From Bacteroidetes bacterium 24-39-8 (GTDB lineage Bacteria > Bacteroidota > Bacteroidia > Chitinophagales > Chitinophagaceae), in assembly GCA_002256765.1 (NCBI GenBank), contig NCHJ01000010.1, positions 1 to 42,417 of the forward strand: DNA of 42,417 nt, in the 5' to 3' direction. Within the stretch, counting starts at the first letter, position 1, and each line of letters starts with the position of its first letter. Positions 31,696-39,818 of the stretch are shown here, piece after piece. A model generated the notes under the pieces. That model was not told the origin of the DNA. It did no database searches and worked only from the letters and a program-made list of their open reading frames with translations. The translations under genes were made by a program, and so were the position numbers.

Positions 31696-34278
31696 TTATT
31701 TAGGATCCAAACTTCTTTTGATTCTTTCTGATAAATTTTGTAAATGAATCTTACTTAATTTATCACCAAATCCAGCAGCTGAACTATTAATTTGAGTGCG
31801 AAGAGCAACCAGTTGTGCCCTTACAATTGCTGGCACATCGCTTTTATTCAAATCAATAGAAGCTCCACCACCTCTTCCACCAAGAGTTATTATTGTTACA
31901 CCAGCCGTAGTTGGAGGATTGAGAATAGCCACCAATTTATCTACGTAACTCATTTGTAATAATCTACGGTATTGATCAATGGTTTTTTTAGAACTCAATT
32001 CGCTGAATAAACCAGTCTGAACATCATTTAATAACTCCATTGCATTGTATGCTTTGTCAGCACCAAAACGGTTGCTAGCTAATTGTAAACGACCCAATTT
32101 TGTAGGACTGATTAAACTACCTAATACAGCATCTTGTGTAGACATGATTGGATCATTCGAAACTGGATTATTGAACTTGTTCCAAAGCTCACGATCAATC
32201 AACCAATTAGGTGTTTCAAATATTTGTTTATTTAAAAATGCAACTGCTTCTTTCTGACGTGTCTTTGGAGTGATTTCATAAACAGCTTCATTTTGTTCAG
32301 CTACTTTAAATGTTTCATAAACACCACCAACATTAGCAGTTACATGTCCCATATATCTTCTGAACTGACCTAATACTTGACCATACATTACACTGATGTT
32401 TTTGTATTGATCATTTTCTTCTTTGGTCCATTCGGGTAATCCTTTCAACACTCTTTTTAAATTCATGATACCATATTCAGAAGCTTTTACAGCATTGTCG
32501 CTCAAATCTTCGCTTTGGCTTCTTGGATCTGCACTATTGCCCTGCTCATAAGTACCAAACCAATGGCGAGGGTTCTCTTTTAATGCAGCAGTAATCATTT
32601 TGCTACTATTGGTTTTTCTTTCTTCTTCACTATTTCCAGGAATATAACCATAACCCCATTTCATAGCCCATTTGTCATAATCGCCAATTCTTGGATACAA
32701 TCCTTTGCGGCTGATATTGTCTTCTGGTTGAGCTACATAGTTAAAACGAGCATAGTCCATGATAGATGCAGTATGGCCATTGGCTTCTACCCAAGCTTTA
32801 TCTCTTAATTTCTCAACAGGTGTTTTGCTACTGCTTCCCATGTTATGGTATAAACCCAATGTATGTCCTACTTCATGAGATGATACAAAACGAATTAAAT
32901 CGCCCATTAAATCATCATCATATTTCATTTTTCTTGCACCGGGATCTACTGCAGCAGTTTGAACCATATACCAATCGTGTACCAACTTCATTACGTTGTG
33001 ATACCATTGTATATGGCTTTCTAAAATTTCTCCGCTTCTTGGATCATTGTTATTTGGGCCAGATGCATTTTCTATGTCAGAAGCTAGGTACCTAATCACA
33101 GAGAAACGGGCATCTTCCATGCTCATGGTAGTATCATTTTCAGGCCATTCTTTTCCCATGATGGCATTTTTGAAACCTGCTTTCTCAAATGCAGCTTGCC
33201 AATCATTTACACCAGCAATTAAATGCTTGCGCCATTGTTTTGGAGTGGCAGGATCAACATAGTAAACAATTGGCTTTTTGGGCTCAACTAATTCTCCTTT
33301 ACGCCATTTTTCCCACTCACCATCTTTTGGTTCTAGTCTCCAACGAACGGCAAATTCTATCCTTTCCACTTCTTGTTGATTGTCACTAAACTTAACATAG
33401 TTGCGGGTAAAAAAGCCAACTCTTTTGTCTGCAATCCTTCTCTCCATTGGTACTTTTGGAAGAAGTAATAATGAAGTGTTTAATTCCACTGTAATGGCGC
33501 CAGCTTCATTTGCAGCTTGAATTAAAGTAGGAGCTCCAGGAAAAGCGGGTGCCCCAAATCCTCCAAGAGAAGGGGAAGCAGTATAGGTTTTTACTGATTT
33601 TATTTCTGTGTTAATTGGGTATGTTGAGATCTTATTTATAAATGATCGGTCTGCGGATAGTATACCAAGGTTTAAACCTCTTTTAGTAGATGGACTGATA
33701 CTTACTGCTTGATTATCACCTTTAAAAAAATCAGTTACATCAATAACTACACCGCTAGAATCCTTGCTAAATGCAGCTATAGGGAAAGCATTTGCAATGG
33801 CGTTTAAATTAGAAAGGTCTACTGCTTTATTAATATCTTGATCTTTATCAGAAGTATTCACAAGAGTAACAGTTCTCAAAAAAATAGTATTACTAGGCCC
33901 TTTTTCAAAGCGGATCATTTGACCACGACCATTGGCCATTGAGCCTCCGTAACCTGCACCTGCAGGTACTTTAACAAAACGAACAACTGATAGTATTTCT
34001 CGGCCAAGAATGGAATCGGCAATTTCAAAATAATACTTCTCATCAATTTTGTGAACGGTGAAAAGGCCTTTTTTGGTAATTGCTTTACCAGTAATTACGT
34101 CATTATAAGGTCTTGGCGCTGTTCTAGGGGCTGCTCCACCAAATCCAGGGATACCTGTTATGGCTGGTGCACCTGTTCCGGGTGTGCCCGGAGCTGGACT
34201 TGGTGTTGGATTCTGGGGTCGTTGGGCAAAACTAACAGTTGTTGCAAGCAACGCCAGTGAAAGAAAATACCTTCTCAT
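31696..34278 (-). CDS. Secreted zinc-dependent metalloprotease (DUF5118-DUF5117-DUF4953 type)
   Basis: 860 residues, exported: signal peptide MRRYFLSLALLATTVSFA, then a Pro/Gly-rich linker (about 20-57). The N-terminal part matches the DUF5118/DUF5117 family (KGLFTVHKIDEKYYFEI; RQ-type beta repeats). The catalytic domain has the extended zinc motif HEVGHTLGLYH (H468, E469, H472, H478) and a possible Met-turn SIMDYARF (M507), as in metzincin-like proteases. Substrate unknown; it is expected in the periplasm or on the outer membrane. A weak -7 match (TATCTTTA on the minus strand, 34307-34314, TTTG 22 nt upstream) lies before it. Downstream is a strong terminator. Confidence 0.92.
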   Translation of the reverse strand: MRRYFLSLALLATTVSFAQRPQNPTPSPAPGTPGTGAPAITGIPGFGGAAPRTAPRPYNDVITGKAITKKGLFTVHKIDEKYYFEIADSILGREILSVVRFVKVPAGAGYGGSMANGRGQMIRFEKGPSNTIFLRTVTLVNTSDKDQDINKAVDLSNLNAIANAFPIAAFSKDSSGVVIDVTDFFKGDNQAVSISPSTKRGLNLGILSADRSFINKISTYPINTEIKSVKTYTASPSLGGFGAPAFPGAPTLIQAANEAGAITVELNTSLLLLPKVPMERRIADKRVGFFTRNYVKFSDNQQEVERIEFAVRWRLEPKDGEWEKWRKGELVEPKKPIVYYVDPATPKQWRKHLIAGVNDWQAAFEKAGFKNAIMGKEWPENDTTMSMEDARFSVIRYLASDIENASGPNNNDPRSGEILESHIQWYHNVMKLVHDWYMVQTAAVDPGARKMKYDDDLMGDLIRFVSSHEVGHTLGLYHNMGSSSKTPVEKLRDKAWVEANGHTASIMDYARFNYVAQPEDNISRKGLYPRIGDYDKWAMKWGYGYIPGNSEEERKTNSSKMITAALKENPRHWFGTYEQGNSADPRSQSEDLSDNAVKASEYGIMNLKRVLKGLPEWTKEENDQYKNISVMYGQVLGQFRRYMGHVTANVGGVYETFKVAEQNEAVYEITPKTRQKEAVAFLNKQIFETPNWLIDRELWNKFNNPVSNDPIMSTQDAVLGSLISPTKLGRLQLASNRFGADKAYNAMELLNDVQTGLFSELSSKKTIDQYRRLLQMSYVDKLVAILNPPTTAGVTIITLGGRGGGASIDLNKSDVPAIVRAQLVALRTQINSSAAGFGDKLSKIHLQNLSERIKRSLDPK

Positions 34279-34622
34279 AAGTAGTTTTAAAAATTTAATG
34301 ATAGATTAAAGATAGCTTTCCAGCCTGTTCAACATTCAAAAATCATAAACGTTTGGATAAATGGTAAATTAACTAAAATAAATCGGTGAAATGCAGCAGG
34401 ACCGTTGGTTCCTAGTTTTTTTGGCCAAAATCCAGTCAGAGCTGAAAAAAAACTTAAAAAGATTCGCCCGTTCTTGTTTTCTGTTTCAATAAAATACCTA
34501 ATTTGTAAGCCCTAATAAAAAATGTCTGAAAGGTTTTGTTTTTTCAAAACATTTTTTATGTAGCATTGCGAAATCAATTTTTAAATCAACTGTAATTTTT
34601 AAAACCAAAAATCAATTGAATC
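34279..34622. promoter_or_regulatory. Divergent control region between metalloprotease and exbB
   Basis: 344 bp without a gene. It holds a weak minus-strand promoter match near 34307-34314. On the plus side is TAATTTG at 34499-34505, one base short of the -7 consensus, with TTG at 34474-34476. An AT-rich hairpin follows at 34516-34558, and then 64 bp lead to the exbB start. Nothing else was seen. Confidence 0.45.
34516..34558 (+). other. AT-rich compound hairpin in the exbB leader
   Basis: Outer stem TAAAAAAT (34516-34523) with ATTTTTTA (34551-34558), a 9-nt bulge on the left, inner stem GTTTTG (34533-34538) with CAAAAC (34545-34550) and a T6 loop. It probably lies in the transcribed leader of exbB. 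It could be a weak attenuator or a stabilising element; it is too AT-rich for a confident terminator. Confidence 0.4.
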
Positions 34623-35486
34623 ATGGCTGACATCAAACCAACTGCACCAGCGGCTGCTAAAACCGCAACTTCCGCTCAACCTAAAAAGAGTGGTAACTTG
34701 GTTGCAACTATCGCTCCTATTGCCTGTATCGTTCTCGGTTACGTTCTTTGGCGCTTTGTAATCGGTGCCGACAGTAATTTCACTACCCCTGATGCTAGCG
34801 GTGGTTTTTGGCCTAACCACAAAGGACCTAAAGGTGCAATACCAAAAATGTATGAAGGTGGTATTATTGTACCCGTACTTATTGGTTGTTTATTAATTGT
34901 GGTTTCTTTTGTTATTGAGCGTCTCTTGACTATCACTAAAGCAAACGGAACTGGAAACATTGCTGAATTTGTACGTTCTGTACAATTCCACCTTGCTAAT
35001 AAAGACGTTGATAAGGCTCTTGCTGCTTGCGACAAGCAAAAAGGATCTGTAGGTAACGTAATGAAAGCAGGTCTGAAAAAATACAAAGAAATGATTACCA
35101 ACACGGAACTTGCTACTGAGCAAAAAGTGTTGAATATTCAAAAAGAAGTGGAAGAAGCAACTGCTTTGGAACTTCCTATGTTGGAAAAGAACTTGGTGTT
35201 CTTATCTACTATTGCATCAGTAGCAACCCTTTTGGGTCTGTTGGGTACGGTAATGGGTATGATCCGTTCTTTCTCTAAATTAGGTGATGAAGGTGGTGGA
35301 GAAGCTGCTCGTGAATTGTCTCAAGGTATCTCTGAAGCCTTGTACAACACCGCTTTGGGTATTGGTACTTCTGCTGTTGCCATCATCATGTACAACGTGT
35401 TCACCACTCGTATTGATGGTATCACTTACGGTATTGACGAATCTGGTTTCACCCTGACTCAAAGCTTTGCTGCTAACTATAAATAA
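34623..35486 (+). CDS. exbB: MotA/TolQ/ExbB proton channel protein
   Basis: Inner-membrane pentameric channel subunit that, with ExbD, uses the proton gradient to drive TonB. 287 residues. An N-terminal Ala/Lys-rich tail and first helix (about 24-48) are followed by a second helix (PVLIGCLLIVVSFVIERLL), a cytoplasmic loop of about 100 residues, then the two conserved helices (FLSTIASVATLLGLLGTVMGMI and YNTALGIGTSAVAIIMYNVF). The extra N-terminal helix is usual in Bacteroidota. First of four genes exbB-exbD-exbD-tonB, 65 bp before the first exbD. Confidence 0.94.
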   Translation: MADIKPTAPAAAKTATSAQPKKSGNLVATIAPIACIVLGYVLWRFVIGADSNFTTPDASGGFWPNHKGPKGAIPKMYEGGIIVPVLIGCLLIVVSFVIERLLTITKANGTGNIAEFVRSVQFHLANKDVDKALAACDKQKGSVGNVMKAGLKKYKEMITNTELATEQKVLNIQKEVEEATALELPMLEKNLVFLSTIASVATLLGLLGTVMGMIRSFSKLGDEGGGEAARELSQGISEALYNTALGIGTSAVAIIMYNVFTTRIDGITYGIDESGFTLTQSFAANYK

Positions 35487-35551
35487 TCTTTGATTATTTG
35501 TGGAATGCATACAGTTTTGAATCTAATTAGTGAAATCTTAAATTAATAACA

Positions 35552-36199
35552 ATGGGTAGAGCCAAATTACCACGGAAAAGTACCAATATCGACATGACCG
35601 CGATGTGTGACGTGGCGTTCCTTTTGTTGTCTTTCTTTATCTTGACAACAAAGTTCAAACCCGCGGAAGCCATTGCAGTGACTACACCTAATTCTGTTGC
35701 AGCAAAAGTTGCTGAAACCAAGGATGTTGTGTTAATCACTATAGACAAGGACGGTAAAGTATTTATTTCCATGGACGATGAATCCAAAAAGGAAGTCATC
35801 GCAAATACGCTGAATACCACCAAAAACCTGAACCTAGACGTTCAAAAGTTCAAGAAAGCAGGTTTCTTTGGTGCACCATTTAGCGGGCTGTCTGCTTTTC
35901 TTGCCATTCCCGAGGAAGGACGCAAGGGTAATGCCTTACCAGGTATTCCTTGTAAAGATTCCTCCAACAATGAAGTTTCCACTTGGATGGGTTTAGTGCT
36001 TAGCGCTTACGCTGGTCAAAAAGCCAATATTCAATTGAAAGGCGATAACGCTTCTAAATATCCAGCTTTCAAAAATGTAATTGATGCATTTAAAAAGAAT
36101 GATATTTTGAAATTTCAGATGATCACCAATCCAGAAAGCGTACCTGCTGGTACAGAATTATGGAAAAGTGCTATGAAGGGTGAGAAAAGGGAAGAGTAG
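35552..36199 (+). CDS. exbD: ExbD/TolR-family biopolymer transport protein (first copy)
   Basis: Partner of ExbB. The N-terminus has the ExbD pattern: basic stretch, then NIDMTAMCDVAFLLLSFFIL with the proton-carrying aspartate in the membrane helix, then a periplasmic domain. At 215 residues it is longer than proteobacterial ExbD (about 140), with an inserted segment around residues 95-140 (KAGFFGAPFSGLSAF, ALPGIPCKDSSN). The second, shorter copy follows after 43 bp. Confidence 0.92.
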   Translation: MGRAKLPRKSTNIDMTAMCDVAFLLLSFFILTTKFKPAEAIAVTTPNSVAAKVAETKDVVLITIDKDGKVFISMDDESKKEVIANTLNTTKNLNLDVQKFKKAGFFGAPFSGLSAFLAIPEEGRKGNALPGIPCKDSSNNEVSTWMGLVLSAYAGQKANIQLKGDNASKYPAFKNVIDAFKKNDILKFQMITNPESVPAGTELWKSAMKGEKREE

Positions 36200-36242
36200 A
36201 ACAGTATAAACAAGATTATTTAATAAAATAAATTCTTCCGAC

Positions 36243-36794
36243 ATGGCAGAAATGGATACCTCGAGTGGCGGTGGTCATAAAAAAGGACCCGGTGTCAAGA
36301 AAAGTAAAAAGCTATCTACCCGTGTAGATCTTACCCCAATGGTGGATCTAGGGTTCTTGCTAATCACTTTCTTCATCTTCACCACCACCATGAGTCAGCC
36401 TACAGCTATGAAACTCTACTTGCCCAAAGATGCGGACAAGCCAGAGGATCAGAACAAGGCCAAAGAATCGGGTGTTATTACCATCCTTTTAGGAAAAGAC
36501 GATAACGTTTTTTACTATGAAGGTCAATTGGACAATAGCGCATCAAACTTTAAGTCTTCTAATTTCACAGAAATCCGCAATGTGATATTGGATAAGAAAG
36601 CTCGTACTCCTGAAAAGGATTTAGTGGTGGTGTTAAAACCATCTGAAGAGTGCACTTATCGCAACGTTGTTGATATTCTGGATGAGATGGCCATCAATGT
36701 TTGTAAGCGCTATGCACTGGTAGATATTTCACCAGTGGAAGCCGAACTGGTAAAAGCATCTGAGGCCGCTAATGCAGCTGCTCCTGCAAAATAA
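36243..36794 (+). CDS. exbD: ExbD/TolR-family biopolymer transport protein (second copy)
   Basis: 183 residues. A Gly/Lys-rich cytoplasmic tail is followed by RVDLTPMVDLGFLLITFFIF, the ExbD membrane helix with its essential aspartate, and a periplasmic domain (KLYLPKDADKPEDQNK; VVVLKPSEECTYRNVVDILDEM). It ends with an Ala-rich tail. The two ExbD proteins differ enough to form a heteromeric pair rather than a recent duplicate. tonB starts 34 bp later. Confidence 0.93.
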   Translation: MAEMDTSSGGGHKKGPGVKKSKKLSTRVDLTPMVDLGFLLITFFIFTTTMSQPTAMKLYLPKDADKPEDQNKAKESGVITILLGKDDNVFYYEGQLDNSASNFKSSNFTEIRNVILDKKARTPEKDLVVVLKPSEECTYRNVVDILDEMAINVCKRYALVDISPVEAELVKASEAANAAAPAK

Positions 36795-36828
36795 ACAAGT
36801 GGAATATTACCAATAAAGACACTGAATC

Positions 36829-37659
36829 ATGGATGTAAACAAAATTTTATCTGCAGATATCCTCGATATTATTTTCGAGGGCAGAAACAAGGATTACGGA
36901 GCTTACGACCTGCGTAAGACCTATAATAAGCGTATCACATTCGCTTTAATAGGTACTGTTGTGGTTTGTCTGTTGCTGATTCTGGGGTCGGTGTTAGCTA
37001 ATTCTTCTAAGAAAAAAGCTGTTGAAGTGATTGCTCAAGACGTAAATCTTGAGAACATGAAACAGGAAGAGAAGAAGCCTGAACCACCACCACCACCGCC
37101 ACCACCAAAGCAAGAACCGCCTAAAGTGGAAATCACTAAATTCACCCCTCCCAAAATTGTGAAGGATGAAGAAGTGAAGGAAAAAGATGAAATCAAAGAA
37201 GTAGAAAAACTGGAAGATACCAAGATTGGTACCGTAAACCAGGAAGGAACCAAAGACGAAGGTATTGTGGCTCCTCCTGTTGAAACTGGTACTGGTAAAG
37301 TGGAAGCTCCTAAGCAAGAAGAAGACTACGATAAAGTATTTACTGTAGTACAAATTCCTGCTGAGTTCCCTGGTGGTTTACCAGCTTGGACCAAGTATTT
37401 GGAGCGTAACTTGAACAGGGATTTACCTGTAAACAATGGTGCGCCTCCCGGAAAATACACTGTAGTGGTTTCCTTTATCGTTGACAAGAATGGTGGCATC
37501 TCTGAAGTACAAGCCGAGAATGATCCCGGTTATGGTACCAAAGAAGAAGCTGTTCGTGTAATCAAAAAAGGACCATCATGGAAAGCTGCGGTTCAAAACG
37601 GTAGAAACGTAATCTATCGTCACAAACAAAGCATCACTTTCATGGTATCTGAAGAATAA
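36829..37659 (+). CDS. tonB: Energy transducer TonB
   Basis: 276 residues: N-terminal cytoplasmic tail containing GRNKDYGAYDLRKTYNKR, typical of Bacteroidota TonB; one membrane helix (about 36-57); a Pro/Lys/Glu-rich periplasmic spacer with eight consecutive prolines (86-93); and a TonB C-terminal domain (about 165-276) that contacts the TonB box of outer-membrane receptors. It converts ExbB/ExbD proton flow into force on those receptors. Last gene of the cluster, closed by a terminator. A second copy of the C-terminal domain lies just downstream. Confidence 0.95.
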   Translation: MDVNKILSADILDIIFEGRNKDYGAYDLRKTYNKRITFALIGTVVVCLLLILGSVLANSSKKKAVEVIAQDVNLENMKQEEKKPEPPPPPPPPKQEPPKVEITKFTPPKIVKDEEVKEKDEIKEVEKLEDTKIGTVNQEGTKDEGIVAPPVETGTGKVEAPKQEEDYDKVFTVVQIPAEFPGGLPAWTKYLERNLNRDLPVNNGAPPGKYTVVVSFIVDKNGGISEVQAENDPGYGTKEEAVRVIKKGPSWKAAVQNGRNVIYRHKQSITFMVSEE

Positions 37660-37680
37660 ATTCTTTCTGATAAATTTTAT

Positions 37681-37709
37681 AGCCCCGCTCTTTTGAGTGG
37701 GGCTTTTTT
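37681..37709 (+). terminator. Rho-independent terminator after tonB
   Basis: 10-bp stem AGCCCCGCTC (37681-37690) with GAGTGGGGCT (37695-37704), one G-U pair, TTTT loop and T tract to 37709. Confidence 0.85.
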
Positions 37710-37782
37710 ATTTACTGAAACTCAGTCTCAGTAAGAGTTTGATTGTTATTAACTCCATCCTCCACTTAAAATAAAAAACATA

Positions 37783-38175
37783 TTGGCTGCAGAACGATAC
37801 AATGTGCCTGTAAAACAAGATTATGATGGGGAATTTAAAACAGTTCAAATTCAAGAACGTTTTCCTGATGGTTTAGCTGGTTGGACCAAGTTCTTGGAAA
37901 AGAACCTCAATAGAGATCTTCCCGTTAATAATGGAGCTCCTGCGGGCATCTATACAGTAGTAGTTTCTTTTGTTGTGAACAAGGATGGCATTATTAGTGA
38001 AGTGCAGGCTGAAAATGATCCAGGCTATGGAACTGGAGCAGAAGCAGTTAGGGCAATTCGTAAAGGACCCAATTGGATACCTGCAGAGCAGAATGGTAGA
38101 AAAGTTGTCTATCGCCAAAGGCGGCCATTAGCTTTAGAGTTTCTGAGGATGGATAGTAATTCTAGTAAGATGTGA
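37783..38175 (+). CDS. Orphan TonB C-terminal domain protein lacking an ATG start
   Basis: 130-residue frame that begins at a TTG; the frame is closed by a stop at 37750-37752 and contains no ATG before the domain. It aligns along its whole length with the C-terminal domain of the neighbouring tonB (shared RDLPVNNGAP, SEVQAENDPGYGT and the same YTVVVSF core). It lacks the membrane anchor, the proline spacer and any signal peptide. In two blocks of identical residues (23 codons) 16 codons differ silently from tonB, which points to an old duplication kept under amino-acid constraint. It may be a real gene with a TTG start, or an old gene that lost its 5' end. It sits between the tonB terminator and mnmE. 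Confidence 0.6.
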   Translation: MAAERYNVPVKQDYDGEFKTVQIQERFPDGLAGWTKFLEKNLNRDLPVNNGAPAGIYTVVVSFVVNKDGIISEVQAENDPGYGTGAEAVRAIRKGPNWIPAEQNGRKVVYRQRRPLALEFLRMDSNSSKM

Positions 38176-38195
38176 TTTGCCAAGCCTTGAAACGC

Positions 38196-38203
38196 TATTT
38201 TTG
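38196..38203 (+). promoter_or_regulatory. Probable -7 element of mnmE
   Basis: TATTTTTG matches TAnnTTTG; TTTG at 38176-38179 is 16 nt upstream, slightly close. A start near 38210 would leave a leader of about 8 nt before the TTG initiation codon at 38218. Confidence 0.4.
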
Positions 38204-38217
38204 CAAAAACTATTCCT

Positions 38218-39600
38218 TTGTCTTCAAAATTTATTGGTTGGGATGATACTATTGTGGCACTAGCTACACCCCCAGGATTGGGTGCCATTGGCGTGATAAG
38301 AATCAGCGGTAAACAAGCTTTTCCTGTGATCAATAGTTTGTTCCCATCAAAGGATTTGGAAACTCAAGCCTCTCACACTTTACACGTTGGTTATTTGAAA
38401 GAGGCTGACAATGCTTTGGATGAAGTTGTCTTGTCCTTGTTCAAAGGTCCTAAATCTTATACTGGAGAAGACACTATTGAAATTAGTACACATGGATCGC
38501 CTTATATTATTGAAAAAGTAATTCAGGCCATTAATGCCAGAGGTGTGCGAATGGCCAAGCCAGGAGAATTTACGCAGCGTGCTTTTCTAAATGGCAAACT
38601 TGATTTGGCTCAAGCTGAATCGGTGGCGGATTTGATTGCCAGTAATACAGAAGCCAGTAGAAGAACCGCGCTGAACAATATGCGAGGTGGATTTTCATCG
38701 GCCTTGCACCAATTGCGAGAAGAATTAGTCAAGTTCTCTGCACTCATAGAATTGGAATTGGATTTTTCTCAGGAAGACGTGGCATTTGCCGATAGGGATC
38801 AGCTAGTAAGACTTATTCAATTATTGAGTAGTTCTACTAACCAACTCTTGGAATCTTTTCAATTGGGTAATGCCATTAAGAACGGTGTTCAAGTTGCCAT
38901 TATTGGTAAACCCAATGCGGGTAAATCAACATTGTTAAATACACTACTAAATGAGAATAGAGCCATTGTTAGTGAATTAGCAGGTACTACACGCGATACA
39001 ATTGAAGAGGTATTAAATATTGAAGGAATTCTCTTTAGATTAATTGATACTGCTGGTATTAGAGAACATAGTACCGATAGTATTGAGACCATAGGAATAG
39101 AAAAGAGTTTTGAGAAAATGCGCGCTGCTGATTTGGTCTTATACTTGTTTGATCAAAATGATCTTTCCATTGATGAGCTTAAAGAAATGGTTGCCGTATT
39201 TGAAAAAGAACAAATCAAATACTTACTCATTGCCAATAAGTCTGACGCGGCAGAACCCGCTTCTGTAGCAGCTTTTAGCCAAGTGCCCGACATTATTTTT
39301 ATCTCTGCAAAACAGCGCCAAGGCATTGATGCACTCAAAAAAGCGCTGGTTTCTAAAGCCGTGCACGGCCATTTAAATACAGAAGCAACAGTGGTAACCA
39401 ACGCACGCCACTACGATGCGCTCAAGCAATTAGCGGCTTCACTACATGATGTAGCTGAAGGGTTGGACATGCATATTACTGGAGATTTGCTAGCCCTAGA
39501 CATTCGTCAATGTTTGCACTATCTTGGTTTAATCACAGGTGAGATTACCAATGAAGACCAGTTAGATTTTATTTTTTCAAAGTTCTGTATTGGAAAGTAA
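38218..39600 (+). CDS. mnmE: tRNA uridine-5-carboxymethylaminomethyl modification GTPase MnmE
   Basis: GTPase that, with MnmG, modifies the wobble uridine of several tRNAs. 460 residues. The N-terminal tetrahydrofolate-binding domain (DDTIVALATPPGLGAIGVIRISG, about 9-31, cited in part) is followed by a helical domain with an inserted G domain (P loop GKPNAGKST, DTAGI, NKSD). The protein ends in the family's essential FCIGK. Start: a TTG at 38218; an in-frame stop at 38188-38190 and the absence of any ATG near the N-terminus leave no better choice. The last 18 bp form the likely integration site of the element that follows. Confidence 0.96.
   Translation: MSSKFIGWDDTIVALATPPGLGAIGVIRISGKQAFPVINSLFPSKDLETQASHTLHVGYLKEADNALDEVVLSLFKGPKSYTGEDTIEISTHGSPYIIEKVIQAINARGVRMAKPGEFTQRAFLNGKLDLAQAESVADLIASNTEASRRTALNNMRGGFSSALHQLREELVKFSALIELELDFSQEDVAFADRDQLVRLIQLLSSSTNQLLESFQLGNAIKNGVQVAIIGKPNAGKSTLLNTLLNENRAIVSELAGTTRDTIEEVLNIEGILFRLIDTAGIREHSTDSIETIGIEKSFEKMRAADLVLYLFDQNDLSIDELKEMVAVFEKEQIKYLLIANKSDAAEPASVAAFSQVPDIIFISAKQRQGIDALKKALVSKAVHGHLNTEATVVTNARHYDALKQLAASLHDVAEGLDMHITGDLLALDIRQCLHYLGLITGEITNEDQLDFIFSKFCIGK
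39583..39600 (+). other. Candidate attachment site at the 3' end of mnmE
   Basis: The last 18 bp of mnmE (TTCTGTATTGGAAAGTAA) resemble, from memory, the 18-bp attachment site used by SGI1-type islands at the 3' end of trmE/thdF (the same gene) in enterobacteria. A tyrosine recombinase gene follows 0.6 kb downstream. The similarity partly reflects the conserved FCIGK codons, and the second copy of the site would lie beyond the window, so this is a proposal. Confidence 0.4.
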
Positions 39601-39666
39601 TTTATCTTTCATATTCTTTCAAATGCTTATACAGTAGGACTTTAAAGCAAAACATTTATCTTATTT

Positions 39667-39739
39667 TTGTTGCCCAAATGTACTTTTTAGCCTATATTTG
39701 TTGCCTAGTTGTTGCCCTTCAACATACTATTTGTTGCCC
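39667..39739 (+). repeat. Four phased direct repeats TTGTTGCC(C/T)
   Basis: Copies at 39667-39675, 39698-39706, 39709-39717 and 39731-39739, all in the same direction; start-to-start distances are 31, 11 and 22 bp, close to 3, 1 and 2 turns of DNA. They lie between mnmE and the recombinase operon and overlap a predicted promoter. They are candidate arm-type recombinase sites or operators. Confidence 0.75.
39670..39700 (+). promoter_or_regulatory. Predicted promoter of the recombinase operon
   Basis: TTG at 39670-39672, a 20-nt spacer and TATATTTG at 39693-39700 fit the Bacteroidota promoter pattern. The TTG lies in repeat copy 1, the -7 overlaps copy 2, and copies 3 and 4 cover the expected start and early leader. 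A second exact -7, TATTTTTG (39662-39669), overlaps copy 1. Binding to the repeats would therefore block transcription. Confidence 0.5.
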
Positions 39740-39756
39740 GACAACAGTACAGAGAG

Positions 39757-39771
39757 AGGATGTCACATCCT
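39757..39771. repeat. Inverted repeat in the leader of the HTH gene
   Basis: AGGATGT (39757-39763), one base, then ACATCCT (39765-39771), a perfect 7-bp palindrome 48 bp before the HTH gene start. It is followed by two direct copies of TAGTCAC starting 10 bp apart (39790 and 39800). It looks like a binding site for a small dimeric regulator. Confidence 0.5.
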
Positions 39772-39818
39772 GTCTTTAATTGACACAAGTAGTCACTCTT
39801 AGTCACAAGCATGCATCC

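Noticed and set aside
37035-37353. Minus-strand frames rich in Phe/Trp/Gly opposite tonB
   Set aside because: Antisense reading of the proline/lysine repeat region of TonB.
39601-39780. CRISPR array suggested by repeated TTGTTGCC
   Set aside because: Repeats are only 8-9 bp with unequal 2-22 bp spacers and no cas genes; they fit recombinase or operator sites.
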